Assembly (NCBI RefSeq): GCF_000716535.1 | Contig: NZ_JNWV01000017.1 | Coordinates: 1 to 64,000, forward strand | Origin: Streptomyces flaveolus | GTDB taxonomy: Bacteria > Actinomycetota > Actinomycetes > Streptomycetales > Streptomycetaceae | Direction: 5' to 3' | Length of the DNA: 64,000 nt | The notes under the pieces: generated by a model | Seen by the model: the letters and a program-made list of their open reading frames with translations, nothing else | Databases searched by the model: none | What the model was told of the DNA's origin: nothing | Shown: piece after piece, positions 52,818 through 61,451 of the stretch | How the letters are laid out: the number at the start of each line of letters is the position of its first letter | Position numbering within the stretch: position 1 is the first letter of the stretch | Program-made: the position numbers and the translations under genes

Positions 52818-53270
52818 TCAAGGCTTCAGGAGCATCTGCGCGAAGTGCAGGTTGATGGCCTGGATGCGCCAACCTTCCGGGGTACGGGTGTAGCGCACGT
52901 CCTCGCTGTAGTGGATCTCGTTGGGCGTGCCGTCTATGGCGACGGCGACCCACAGGAGCCAGTTGGCGGTCGCGGTGTCCCCGTCGACGTCGATGATCGG
53001 GTTGGTGAAATTGTGCATGGCGAAGTTCGGGCCCGCGGTCTTCTCACGGAGCATGCTGACGATGTCGTCGACGCCCTGGACCTTGACGCCCATTGCGGCG
53101 CTCTCCCAGGTGGCGTCGGCGGTGAAGACGCGCGGCAGCTTGTCGAACGCCATTTCCTTGCCGAGCCAGCCCTTGTTGATGTAGTCGGAGTAAGTGGCGG
53201 TCAGCTTCTTGATCTCCTCGATGTCTTCCAGTCGCTGTATGCGCTGTTCCAGGTTGTTGCTCTCGGGCAT
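52818..53270 (-). CDS. SnoaL-like/NTF2-fold protein
   Basis: A 150-residue NTF2-fold protein: helix LEQRIQRLEDIEEIKKLTATYSDYINKGW, then PRVFTADATWES, GVDDIVSMLREKTAGPNFAMHNFTNPIIDVDGDTATANWLLWVAV and WRIQAINLHFAQML. The His in MHNFTNP sits where the SnoaL-4 family carries its pocket residues. Family members include steroid-isomerase-like and polyketide-cyclase-like enzymes. ATG 53270 follows GAGGAGG. No enzyme neighbours define its role. Confidence 0.85.
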   Translation of the reverse strand: MPESNNLEQRIQRLEDIEEIKKLTATYSDYINKGWLGKEMAFDKLPRVFTADATWESAAMGVKVQGVDDIVSMLREKTAGPNFAMHNFTNPIIDVDGDTATANWLLWVAVAIDGTPNEIHYSEDVRYTRTPEGWRIQAINLHFAQMLLKP

Positions 53271-53625
53271 GGTGCCGGTCCTCCTCGGTGCGGGTGGTGT
53301 TGCCCCCGGGCGTAAGGGCGGGAGCGGATCCAGGTCGGTGCCGCGGCGCGGGCGCCGTGCATCGACGTCCACGACTCCGCCCGGACGCCACCGAATCCCA
53401 GCAGCACACCACCAGGTCTGAGTCGTAGTAGCGAGCATCAGGCGACGATCCGGTGCCGAAGACAACGGGAAGGTGTACGAGGGCTGAATTCAGGCCGAAG
53501 GATCACGCGCTGCGCGTTGTAGAAAGTCGGCGGCGATCGAGGACGCGCCGATGCTGAAGACCCACGGAATGATCCAGCCGGCATTCCGCCTGGCCCGCTC
53601 CTCGAACACCGCGAACCCGGCCTGT
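53271..53625. other. gene-free interval
   Basis: Between the SnoaL-like gene and the end of the DUF6193 gene no protein, repeat or RNA is recognised. Confidence 0.35.
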
Positions 53626-54360
53626 TCAACGCGTCCCGAGTGTGACGGCGCCAAGACCTGAGGGCAGATGACGCAGGGCCTTCGACACCGCCTCCTCCGC
53701 CGTCATGGCCTCGGCGACGACCTCGCCGATGTTGCGGGTGCTGAGGGTGTAGGGCTTCTCCCGATGGGCGTCCAGGCACAGCGGGACAACGGTGAGGTGC
53801 GGGCGCGTGCTGGTGGAGAAGCGCAGCGTCCAGTGGCTGGTGAACGGGTAGAGCCCCCGCAGCGTCGGCTCGGCGTAGGCTGCCTCGATGAGCGAGCGGT
53901 ATTCCGGCCAGTCCATTTCGCCGGCCTCTGTGCGCAGGTGCTGCCACTCGGACTCGGTCAGTCCAGCCGGATCGTGGTCGGGCACCTCGAAGCGCCCGGT
54001 GAGGCGCACAAACGGCGCGGCGCGGTGGATCTCGCCCAGCTCTGCCCCGTCGTGCCAGGCCTGAGCGGCCCGAGCCACTTGAGCGAGATCCTGTGTGTTC
54101 CCTTGAACGAGTGTGAGGTCCTGGAACGCCTCGCACCCGCGGATCGACCAACGACGTTCGACCGCCCAGGCGCCGATCCCCAGGATCGTCCGATGCGGAA
54201 CCATGCTCGTGACCGAGGCGTGGAGCAGTGGATCGGATTCGGAGGCCTGGAACGAAACGCCGAGGCCCTCCTTGTCCGCCGCTGCCTGGAGCGCCCCGGC
54301 GAGGCTGCCTTCGGCTGCGATGTCGGGATACAGGGCGACTGGATCACGGGAGACGGCCAT
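53626..54360 (-). CDS. DUF6193-family protein (natural-product-associated)
   Basis: A 244-residue protein of the DUF6193 family, annotated elsewhere as natural-product-biosynthesis-associated. It has two parts: MAVSRDPVALYPDIAAEGSLAGALQAAADKEG..., GAWAVERRWSIRGCEAFQDLTLVQGNTQDLAQVARAAQAWHDGAELGEIHRAAPFV, then the repeat-like C-terminal EYRSLIEAAYAEPTLRGLYPFTSHWTLRFSTSTRPHLTVVPLCLDAH. A second, shorter protein with the same C-terminal motif is at 60916. Catalytic residues and function are unknown. Confidence 0.75.
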   Translation of the reverse strand: MAVSRDPVALYPDIAAEGSLAGALQAAADKEGLGVSFQASESDPLLHASVTSMVPHRTILGIGAWAVERRWSIRGCEAFQDLTLVQGNTQDLAQVARAAQAWHDGAELGEIHRAAPFVRLTGRFEVPDHDPAGLTESEWQHLRTEAGEMDWPEYRSLIEAAYAEPTLRGLYPFTSHWTLRFSTSTRPHLTVVPLCLDAHREKPYTLSTRNIGEVVAEAMTAEEAVSKALRHLPSGLGAVTLGTR

Positions 54361-54497
54361 GAAGGATGATTGTGCGGCAGTTGCCGCCGGCCAACGGCCC
54401 CCGTGCAGTCTCCGCCCCGCCGGGGGCCCGGTCGGACGGCGACCGGGCCCCCGGGCCGGTCCCGATGGGACGCGCCGGGCTAGTTGCTGACGGATCG

Positions 54498-55880
54498 TCA
54501 GTTCACAGCCGTCGAACCGGTTGTCGGCAGGGTCGAGTCGAACTTCCAGTGGCCCGAGCCGATCTGGTACACCACCTCCGTGTTGTCCGTGCGCAGCAGC
54601 CGCGCCCCCTGCGGTGCCCGCGCGGAGCCCTCCGTCGCGGGGACGTGGACCTCCGCGGTGCTGCCGGCCGGGACGTCGAGTGTCAGGCGGAAGGTGTCGG
54701 CGTCCCGCTGCCAGGCGGTGCGGGCGGTGCCGTAGGGGGTGCGGTGGGAGGCGGACGCGGACGTCATCTCGCCCTCCACGGCCGGGTCGACGAGCAGTTC
54801 GGCGTAGCCGACGGAGTCGGCGGTCTGCGAGAGGCCGGCGACCCGGGTGGTGAACCAGGAGTCGATCGCGCCGAGCATGAAGTGGTTCTGCGACTGGCCG
54901 GGGCCGCCGTCCCAGGACTCGCCCAGAGTGGTGTTGCCGGCCCTCACCTGGTAGCCGTAGCTGGGGCTGGTCGTCCGCGTGGCGACGGCGTGGACGATGT
55001 CGTCCCGGCCGGCGGCGCTGAGCACGCGGAAGGCTGCGGGCAGGGAGATCTCGCCCAGCAGCAGGTGGTAGCCGGCGTTCTGCACGGACGAGGTGAAGTG
55101 GCCGAGCAGGCGGTCGCGTTCGCCCGCCGGGTAGGCGCCCATGTCGAGGGCGAGCGCCTCGGCACCCTGACCGCCCCCGCCGAAGGTCCCGGTGGTGGCG
55201 TCGTAGTACTTGGCGGCCAGTGCCCGGGTGGCGGCGTCGGCCTTGGCCCGGTAGGTGGCGGCGGCCTCCGCGTCGCCGAGGACACCGGCGATGCGGCTCA
55301 GGGCGTCGACGACCCGCCAGTAGCCGTAGGTGCCGGCGACGGCGCGCGGGAAGGTGCGGTCGGGGGTGAACCAGTCGCCCAGCCCGTAGTCGAGGATGCC
55401 CCCGCTGACCTGCCGTTCGAGGAAGGCCGCGTACGCACGCATCCGCGGGGTAGTACGTCTGGAGGGTCTGCCGGTCGCCTGGGCCAGGGCGCTGAGCAGG
55501 TGCCCGGTGGTGTGGCCGCGGAGCTGGACGGTGGGGGCCTCCCAGCCGCCGCAGGGTTCCGCGGCGGACGGCAGGCCCACGTTCAGCCGGAAGGTGTGCA
55601 GCAGCCGGTCGACGTCGACGAAGAGCAGGTAAGCGCACGTGCGGCGCATGTTGGCGAGGAACGGGCTCTCCAGCAGCCGGACGGCGGAGAGCGGGAACGG
55701 GGTGAGGGCCGGCGTCGGCGCGGAGGGGGTGAGGGGCGGAGTCGGCACGGACTCCGCCGCGCCCGGCGACTCGGCGGCGGCCGCCGGAGTCACCGGCAGT
55801 GCGGTGAGGGCCGCCGCGGCCGAGGCGGCGAACAGGACGTGGCGTCGGGACGGCTTCGATCCGTGGTGCGGTGCGGGCAC
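54498..55880 (-). CDS. chimeric glycosidase: GH127-like N-terminus fused to GH78 C-terminal part
   Basis: A 460-residue protein starting GTG 55880, with a Tat-like signal (SRRHVLFAASAAAALTALPVTPAAAA). Residues about 60-130 (LSAVRLLESPFLANMRRTCAYLLFVDVDRLLHTFRLNVGLPS, GGWEAPTVQLRGHTTGHLLSALAQA) are the start of a GH127 beta-L-arabinofuranosidase-type domain. From about residue 150 (SGGILDYGLGDWFTPDRTFPRAVAGTYGYWRVVDALS onward) the sequence is the C-terminal half of a GH78 alpha-L-rhamnosidase catalytic barrel plus its C-terminal domain. The two meet at a shared GGCGACCGG (55471-55479); a CCCC run at 55447-55450 resets the frame. Neither active site is complete, so activity is doubtful. Confidence 0.75.
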   Translation of the reverse strand: MPAPHHGSKPSRRHVLFAASAAAALTALPVTPAAAAESPGAAESVPTPPLTPSAPTPALTPFPLSAVRLLESPFLANMRRTCAYLLFVDVDRLLHTFRLNVGLPSAAEPCGGWEAPTVQLRGHTTGHLLSALAQATGRPSRRTTPRMRAYAAFLERQVSGGILDYGLGDWFTPDRTFPRAVAGTYGYWRVVDALSRIAGVLGDAEAAATYRAKADAATRALAAKYYDATTGTFGGGGQGAEALALDMGAYPAGERDRLLGHFTSSVQNAGYHLLLGEISLPAAFRVLSAAGRDDIVHAVATRTTSPSYGYQVRAGNTTLGESWDGGPGQSQNHFMLGAIDSWFTTRVAGLSQTADSVGYAELLVDPAVEGEMTSASASHRTPYGTARTAWQRDADTFRLTLDVPAGSTAEVHVPATEGSARAPQGARLLRTDNTEVVYQIGSGHWKFDSTLPTTGSTAVN

Positions 55881-55973
55881 AGGACGGGTTCCCTTCGGGC
55901 AGGCGGCACTGACTTCCGGAACGGGGGGTGGCCTGGGCGGGGACGAGGACCCTCGAAGGGGAGCGGGAGCGGG

Positions 55974-55986
55974 TTGAATCGTTCAA
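55974..55986. promoter_or_regulatory. LacI-type operator upstream of the chimeric glycosidase
   Basis: TTGAATCGTTCAA, a perfect 5+3+5 inverted repeat, lies about 94 bases upstream of the GTG start. A closely related site stands upstream of the GH106 gene at 59113. The half-site TTGAA and a CG centre are typical of LacI/GalR-family operators. Confidence 0.65.
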
Positions 55987-56072
55987 GGCGGGTGGATCGA
56001 CGACGCACCCTCCGGCGGCCGTGCCGCGAGGGCCGTGCGGGGCGCACCGGTGGCCGGTGCGCCCCGAGGGGG

Positions 56073-59000
56073 TCACTCGACGGCGGCCTGGGCGTAGGGC
56101 ACCAGCCGCACGGGACCGGTCAGCCCGTAGGCCTGCCGGGCGGTGGTTCCGAAGACCTCGGGCCGGGTCACCCGGAGACGGTTGATCAGCGGCGTGGCCA
56201 CCTCGATCTCGACTGTGTTCTCACCCGCCCGCAGCAGCCCCCCGAGGTCGACGACCGGGTGCACGCGGTCGACGGGCGCGGTCCGGGTGCCGTTGACCGT
56301 GACCCGGACCGTGTCGCTGACCTGTCCCAGCTCCAGTACGGCGCCGTGGGCGTCGCTCCAGTCGGCAGGGAGGGTGACCGTGGTGCGGTACCGGCCGATG
56401 CCGGCGGAGTCCGCGAGCTCCGGGATCTGCGACCAGGGCAGCAGGGTGTCGAGGGTCAGCGCGCGCCGCACGGTTTCGGTGCGGGCCGGGGAGGACCCGG
56501 GGTACCAGTCCTCGACGTCGAGCTCCCAGCGGCCCGGCACGATGGAGGCGGGCACCGGCGGGAGCGTGGTGGTGACCGTCCGGCCCTGGGACAGGCGGGT
56601 GGTGTACGAACCCGCGGCGCCGGCGCGGACGGCCAGCCCCCGCTCGGTGAACAACACCCGGTCGGCATCGGTGGCGACGGCGTGCGGGCGGCTGCCGAGC
56701 CGGTCGCCGAAGAGTCCCGGCCGGCCCAGCGCGACGATCGCCGCCTGGCCCGGCTGGAGGCTGATGCGCAGGGTGACGTCGTCGCCGTCCTCGGTGTAGC
56801 GGGCGAGGCGGACCACCTCGCCGCTCCACGGATCCAGCAGGTACGGCACCGTGTGGCCGCCCACGGTGCGGCGCAGGGTGACGTCGTGGTCGATGGCCGC
56901 GACGGGCGGCTTGACGGTCTCGGCGTGCTTGCCGTTGCAGAAGTAGTAGAAGTCCGCGTCCTGGGTGACCCGGTGGGCGTTGAGAAGGGTGGACGCGGTC
57001 GCGTGCCGTACGTCGGCGGTGACGCCGAGGCCGGCGAGGGCGTCGCCGACCGCCGCCTTGTCCGTGACGCGGACGACGTTCGGCAGCGCGAGCAGCCGGG
57101 TGAGCACCGCGCGCAGTTCATCGGTCTCGCCGGCACCCGGCACGCCCGGGGTGAGCGCCTGGTCGAAGGCGCCGAGCAGCACCATGGGCAGGCCGGCCCG
57201 CGCCAGCGTGAGCAGCTTGCGGGCGTCGGCCAGGGCGAGGGTCGGGGTGGAGCCGTAGAAGAAGTCCCCCTCGACGAACAGCGCCTTGTAGGCGGGGTCG
57301 TCCGGGGCGAGCCGGCCGTCGGCGACCGTGGCGTTCGGCAGGTCGAGCAGGGGGCCGCTGAGGAACTGGTGCGTCCAGCCGAGCGGGACGCCGGTGGCGG
57401 TGAACCAGGACGCGCCGATGCCCGTGGCGGTGTAGCCGGTCTGCCGGAAGACGGCGACGTCCACGCGGACGGTGCCGGACTGCAGGACGCGGTGCACGCG
57501 GCCCAGGTAGCCGGCGATGTCCTCGACGTGCCGCCAGGTGGGCTGCCGCGGCCCCCACGACTCGCCGTAGCCGGGGGCGCCGTTGTACGGGCTGAACGCC
57601 GCGAAGCCGGGCCACTGGGCCTCCGGGGCGGTGGCGTAGGAGAAGCCGTGCACGACGGTCTGGTTGACGCCCGCCGCGTAGGCGCCGCCCATGGTGCGCA
57701 GGAAGCGGTCCCAGGTGGTGCTGTAGGCCGAACCGCTGTAGGCGCCGGACTCGCAGGACAGCACGGTGTGACCGGCCATGTCCCGGCCACCGGCCAGGCA
57801 GCGGAAGTCGTCGAGGTTCTTGAAACCGAGGGACTCGCCCTCGGGGATGTCCAGCAGTGCGGCGGACTCGATGGCGTCGGTCTGCAGCCCGTACGGCTGG
57901 GCGCGCAGACCCATGCCCAGAGAGTGCGCCCAGTCCCGCAGGGCGCGCACGTGGTGCCGGTTGAACAGGTCGGAGACGGTCGCCCAGAAGTCGTGCCGGA
58001 TCTGCCGGGTGACCTGGGCCTCGAAGGCGAAGACCTGGTTGCTGTTGTCCAGGACCAGGGCGGGCAGGTACGGCAGCAGCGGCCGTCCCGTGCGCTCCTC
58101 GAAGGCCCGCGGCAGCAGCGGGGTCCAGGTCAGCCCATCGGTCTCCATCTCGATGGAGTCCTCGAAGAACGCGCCGCCCGCCGCCTTCAGCAGGCCGCGC
58201 AGGGAGCCGGTCAGCACGGCCCGCTCCCAGAAGCCGGTGACCGCGGCGGTGCCGGCCGCGCTGAAGTGGTCGACGACGTAGGCGGCGGGCGCGGAGTGCG
58301 GCCCGGACTCCGGCTGTTGGCCGGAACCGCGCCGCCAGTAGGAGATCAGCACCCAGTCCCCGTCGGCGGGGGCCGTCCAGGAGAGCGTGCCGTCGGTGAC
58401 GGAGGAGGTGAGGTCGCGGACGCTGTAGAGGTCGAGCCCGGTCTCCTTGCGGGTGGAGTGGGCCGGGTTGATCCGGGCGGCCTGGACGGCGAGGAGACTC
58501 CGGCGGGTGACGCCGGCCGCCGCCGCGTGCACCGGCGGCGGGACCGGGCCCTGGTATTCGGCTCCGCCGGTCACCGTGACCCGGCCGTGGGCGAGTTCCT
58601 GGGCGGCGGCCTCGTCGTCGGGGGTGACGCCGGGCACGGCCACGGGCCAGCTCGGGCCGAGGGTGAGGTCCACGGTGAGGCCGCGTCGGGCCGCCCGGCT
58701 CAAGGCCGCCTCGACCCCGGCGCGCCAGGGCGCGCTGCCCCACCCGTGGTGCTCGGTGTCCAGCAGGGACTTGTTCTTGACGCTGTGGTGGACGGCGGTG
58801 ATCTCGGCCCCGCCGAAGCCCGCGTCCGCGATCTGGTCGATCTCGCGGGCGATCTCGTCGGGGTCGACGAGGCCGTCGGGCCACCACCAGCGGAACTTGG
58901 GACGCACGGAGCGCGGCGGACGCGCGAACCAGTCGGCGGCCGGCCCGGCGCTGCCGGCCGCGGGAAGGGCGGCGGCGCCGGTTGAAACGGTACCGACGGC

Positions 59001-59081
59001 GTCCACGGTGCCGGCCGCCAGCGCGACGGCGAGGACCGTGCGCCGGGACATCCCGCCACGTCGCGAGAGGAATTCAGGCAT
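56073..59081 (-). CDS. GH106-like alpha-L-rhamnosidase, Tat-exported
   Basis: A 1002-residue glycoside hydrolase of the GH106 family. N-terminus: SRRGGMSRRTVLAVALAAGTVDAVGTVS, a Tat-like signal, then the family start VRPKFRWWWPDGLVDPDEIAREIDQIADAGFGGAEI. Further family segments: DLTLGPSWP, FFEDSIEMETDGLTWTP, RHDFWATVSDLFNRHHVRALRDWAHSLGMGLRAQPYGL, and ALRCESGAY-type SCESGAYSGSAYSTTWDRFLRTMGGAYAAGVNQTVVHGFSY. The C-terminal third contains a jelly-roll-like domain ending RLVPYAQAAVE. ATG 59081 is preferred, TTG 59096 also possible. Removes terminal alpha-L-rhamnose from plant or bacterial polysaccharides. Sits behind a LacI-type operator. Confidence 0.85.
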   Translation of the reverse strand: MPEFLSRRGGMSRRTVLAVALAAGTVDAVGTVSTGAAALPAAGSAGPAADWFARPPRSVRPKFRWWWPDGLVDPDEIAREIDQIADAGFGGAEITAVHHSVKNKSLLDTEHHGWGSAPWRAGVEAALSRAARRGLTVDLTLGPSWPVAVPGVTPDDEAAAQELAHGRVTVTGGAEYQGPVPPPVHAAAAGVTRRSLLAVQAARINPAHSTRKETGLDLYSVRDLTSSVTDGTLSWTAPADGDWVLISYWRRGSGQQPESGPHSAPAAYVVDHFSAAGTAAVTGFWERAVLTGSLRGLLKAAGGAFFEDSIEMETDGLTWTPLLPRAFEERTGRPLLPYLPALVLDNSNQVFAFEAQVTRQIRHDFWATVSDLFNRHHVRALRDWAHSLGMGLRAQPYGLQTDAIESAALLDIPEGESLGFKNLDDFRCLAGGRDMAGHTVLSCESGAYSGSAYSTTWDRFLRTMGGAYAAGVNQTVVHGFSYATAPEAQWPGFAAFSPYNGAPGYGESWGPRQPTWRHVEDIAGYLGRVHRVLQSGTVRVDVAVFRQTGYTATGIGASWFTATGVPLGWTHQFLSGPLLDLPNATVADGRLAPDDPAYKALFVEGDFFYGSTPTLALADARKLLTLARAGLPMVLLGAFDQALTPGVPGAGETDELRAVLTRLLALPNVVRVTDKAAVGDALAGLGVTADVRHATASTLLNAHRVTQDADFYYFCNGKHAETVKPPVAAIDHDVTLRRTVGGHTVPYLLDPWSGEVVRLARYTEDGDDVTLRISLQPGQAAIVALGRPGLFGDRLGSRPHAVATDADRVLFTERGLAVRAGAAGSYTTRLSQGRTVTTTLPPVPASIVPGRWELDVEDWYPGSSPARTETVRRALTLDTLLPWSQIPELADSAGIGRYRTTVTLPADWSDAHGAVLELGQVSDTVRVTVNGTRTAPVDRVHPVVDLGGLLRAGENTVEIEVATPLINRLRVTRPEVFGTTARQAYGLTGPVRLVPYAQAAVE

Positions 59082-59112
59082 AGGTGCGCCCCACAAGATG
59101 ACTCGACACGGG

Positions 59113-59128
59113 ATTGAATCGTTTCAAT
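59113..59128. promoter_or_regulatory. LacI-type operator upstream of the GH106 gene
   Basis: ATTGAA-TCGT-TTCAAT, a perfect 6-bp inverted repeat with a 4-base centre, 32 bases upstream of ATG 59081. It matches the site at 55974, implying that one LacI-family repressor, not encoded in the window, controls both glycosidase genes. Confidence 0.7.
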
Positions 59129-59340
59129 TCCGTAGGAACGCCGGAACGCTAAGCCTGTGGGTGCGGGGGGTCAAGACGTGGCCGGCCAGTAACTTGGCGC
59201 GCAGCCCGAACGAGTGCCCCGACTGCCGGGTTCGCGTGTCGTTCGCGACGGGGCGAATGCTGCCTGTTTCGGGGCACTGGCGGTGAAAACGGCAGCGGCC
59301 GAACGCGGTTCGCGCTCGGGAGGGGTGACAGCGGTGGGGT

Positions 59341-59780
59341 TCAGGTGAGTTCGAGCAGTTCGAGCAGGAGGTCGCCGACCTCCATCTGCTGGATGCGGAT
59401 GGGTGAGGCGGGGGACGGGGGACGGGAGACGGGAGACGGGAGACGGGGGACGGGAGACGTGCCGGACTTCGGGGCGGTGACGGCGGCCTCCAGCCTCATC
59501 ACCTCGACGGTGGCGATCGTGGCACCTGCCTCCGCGTCGTCGCCCTCGGCGGGGACCGAGAGGGTGACGACACGGGCGAAGGGGCGGCGAGGTGGCCGGG
59601 GTTGGACCGGTTGGCGTTCTCGGTGGCGGGGACGTCGAAGGGTGCCGCACGGTCGCGGACCTGGAACGGCCGGGGGCGGCTGTTGAGCGAGGGCATCGTG
59701 GTGGGCATGCCGGGCTCGTCGGCCTGGCCGATCGCCTGCTGCGCGATCAGCAGGCGGACGTCGGGCTTCGAGGGCCGGGG
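59341..59780 (-). pseudogene. pyruvate carboxylase C-terminal remnant (biotinyl domain)
   Basis: The minus strand preserves the end of pyruvate carboxylase in two frames: AIGQADEPGMPTTMPSLNSRPRPFQVRDRAAPFDVPATENANRSNPGHLAAP, then ARVVTLSVPAEGDDAEAGATIATVEVMRLEAAVTAPKSGT and, after a repeat tract, IQQMEVGDLLLELLELT. In an intact enzyme the biotinylated motif is EAMKMEA; here it is EVMRLEA, with Arg for the biotin-bearing Lys. Frame shift near 59580 and the GGGAGAC tract at 59411-59459 interrupt it. Non-functional. Confidence 0.65.
59411..59459. repeat. GGGAGAC/GGGGGAC simple tandem repeat
   Basis: Six to seven consecutive heptamers of GGGAGAC or GGGGGAC lie within the pyruvate-carboxylase remnant, where about 16 codons of unrelated Ser/Pro/Arg residues result. 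Probably slippage expansion after the gene died. Confidence 0.75.
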
Positions 59781-60153
59781 GCTGGGCTTTGGACTGCAGG
59801 CGTCGGGCTTCGGGCGCCGGACGCCGGGCTCTGCGAGGGCGTACTCCTTGCTCGGCGCAGCCTGTAGAAGAGGGCCCAGTACGCGCGACTCCTCCTCGAA
59901 CCCCCCTTCGGTATCCAGTACGTGCGGCCCCACCCCGCAAGGCATCAGGCTCCACCTGGAGAGCATCGCCGGCCTCCACAACCTGCGGAGCGGAGCAGCG
60001 CACAGAACTCTCAGCACCCGATGTGCTGGAGTCCCTCGACGGCGTGCGCCCGCCGAGTCCTGAAAGTGAAGCCCTGGGGCGTGACCGCCCGATGGGCGGC
60101 AGGGGACGTAATCCGGTGGCCGCCTTCTTCGTGACGTCTCTAGGATCGCTGGA
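59781..60153. other. gene-free interval
   Basis: No gene recognised; may hold further unrecognisable pieces of the decayed pyruvate carboxylase gene. Confidence 0.3.
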
Positions 60154-60375
60154 ATGGCACACAACGCTGTGGACCCCGCGACGATCACGCCGGAGATGGC
60201 TGCGCAAATTCGCACGTGGCGTTGTGATGAGGACTATTCCTGGCGCGCTGTGGCCCAGGCGGCGTCCGACCTGTGGGGCTCCGGATGGGGCAGCAACCAG
60301 CTCTACGGCGAAGACCTCTGTGTGGCCGCAGCGAAGGTGCTGGGCGAAAATCCGTACAGGGAACCGTGGAACTGA
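60154..60375 (+). CDS. small conserved hypothetical protein (73 aa)
   Basis: A 73-residue soluble protein: MAHNAVDPATITPEMAAQIRTWRCDEDYSWRAVAQAASDLWGSGWGSNQLYGEDLCVAAAKVLGENPYREPWN in part. The RTWRCDEDYSWRAVA-x-A and GSNQLYGEDLC segments are of the sort seen in widespread small Streptomyces proteins. Natural composition and good length support a real gene, although a ribosome-binding site is not obvious. Function unknown. Confidence 0.7.
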   Translation: MAHNAVDPATITPEMAAQIRTWRCDEDYSWRAVAQAASDLWGSGWGSNQLYGEDLCVAAAKVLGENPYREPWN

Positions 60376-60537
60376 CTCCGTCAGGTGGGTTCGCATGGGT
60401 CAGCGAGTGGAGCCGATGAAGATGCCCCGGCGATGTGAAGTCCGGCTCGAAAGACGGTGGTGTTCTTCCGGTAGCGGGTTGCCAGGCCGCCGCTCCAGTT
60501 CTCGGCTGTCTGCGGAAACGCGGATCTAGGCCCCGTC

Positions 60538-60852
60538 TTAAACGGATCTCGCCCGGAGCAGGAACGATGCCAGGCTGATCGCCGCTTCGTAGGAGGTGAC
60601 GGTCTTGTCGTACCTGGTGGCGACGCCTTGGAAGTGCTTCAGTCTGTTGAAGCACCGCTCCACGGTGTTGCGTCGACGGTACGTCTCGCGGTCGAAGCTG
60701 GGGGGTCGGCCGCCTTGGCGGCCGCGGTTGTGTCGGTGTCGCTGTTGGTCGGCCTTCTCGGGGGTGGTGTGGCGTTTGCGCAGGTAGGCGCGGAATGCGC
60801 GAGAGCTGTATGCCTTGTCCCACTCTTGGTCACTGAGTTCGTGTCGGCGCAT
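60538..60852 (-). mobile_element. internally deleted IS5-type transposase gene (MITE-like)
   Basis: The frame from ATG 60852 begins MRRHELSDQEW, the standard first residues of an IS5-family transposase, and jumps directly to DKAYSSRAFRAYLRKRHTTPEKADQQRHRHNRGRQGGRPPSFDRETYRRRNTVERCFNRLKHFQGVATRYDKTVTSYEAAISLASFLL, the C-terminal DDE segment with the last Glu. About 150 residues containing the catalytic Asp residues are missing with the frame intact. The encoded 104-residue protein cannot transpose; the element could still be moved in trans if its ends are intact. Confidence 0.75.
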
Positions 60853-60915
60853 CCGACCATGATCTGCCAGGAAATGATCTTTGATGACAGGCAGCAGTGC
60901 CCGCACAATCACGGC

Positions 60916-61323
60916 ATGACCAATACTGTTGAAGCGGCCTGGCACAAAATCCTCACCACGGCCGGCGAACCTCGCCGACCGGAAGGATCGCCGCTTGCCG
61001 CTCCGTTTGCCAAGCTGGTGCTGGTGGCGCATGCAGAGCCGCTGCTTCGCCAGCTCTACCCCTGGGCCGGCATGTGGGAGCTGCACTTCAGCAGGTGCAC
61101 GGAAATCCGCCACACCTGGGACATCCCCTACATCGGAACCCTGGGAGACGGCCGGTACTACGTCGAAGGGCCGAGCCGAACCAGCCCGCGGATCGCCGAG
61201 ACAGACAGCGCGCAAGCTGCGGTAGCGATGGTCGTCGATCGTCTGCCATCACACTGCGGCCCGGCCTTCATCGGCAACGCGGAGGAGCTGGCCGCCTACG
61301 AGAGATCGCGGGACAACAGGTAG
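60916..61323 (+). CDS. DUF6193-family protein, short form
   Basis: A 135-residue protein starting MTNTVEAAWHKILTTAGEPRR. The segment VLVAHAEPLLRQLYPWAGMWELHFSRCTEIRHTWDIPYIG parallels AYAEPTLRGLYPFTSHWTLRFS of the 244-residue DUF6193 protein at 53626, placing it in the same family; it then runs YVEGPSRTSPRIAETDSAQAAVAMVVDRLPSHCGPAF. It has only the C-terminal module. The deleted IS5-type element ends 64 bases upstream, so an N-terminal part could have been lost, but the gene has its own plausible ATG. Confidence 0.65.
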   Translation: MTNTVEAAWHKILTTAGEPRRPEGSPLAAPFAKLVLVAHAEPLLRQLYPWAGMWELHFSRCTEIRHTWDIPYIGTLGDGRYYVEGPSRTSPRIAETDSAQAAVAMVVDRLPSHCGPAFIGNAEELAAYERSRDNR

Positions 61324-61451
61324 ATACCGAGCAATTTCAGCGTGGCCACTGATCGGGTGACGGTGGCAGGGTGAGAGCGAGGTCCGCAACGGACAGGGCT
61401 TCCATGCCGTTGAGCTGTCCGGGTCCCCCTGGTACGCGGTACGGTGCACCG

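Noticed and set aside
54366..58985. Very long plus-strand reading frame opposite the glycosidase genes.
   Set aside because: It is antisense to two clearly conserved glycosidases and consists of low-complexity Gly/Arg/Ala sequence, the normal shadow of high-GC coding DNA.
59411..59459. CRISPR array or replication iteron.
   Set aside because: Heptamers repeat without spacers and lie in a dead gene; simple slippage is enough.
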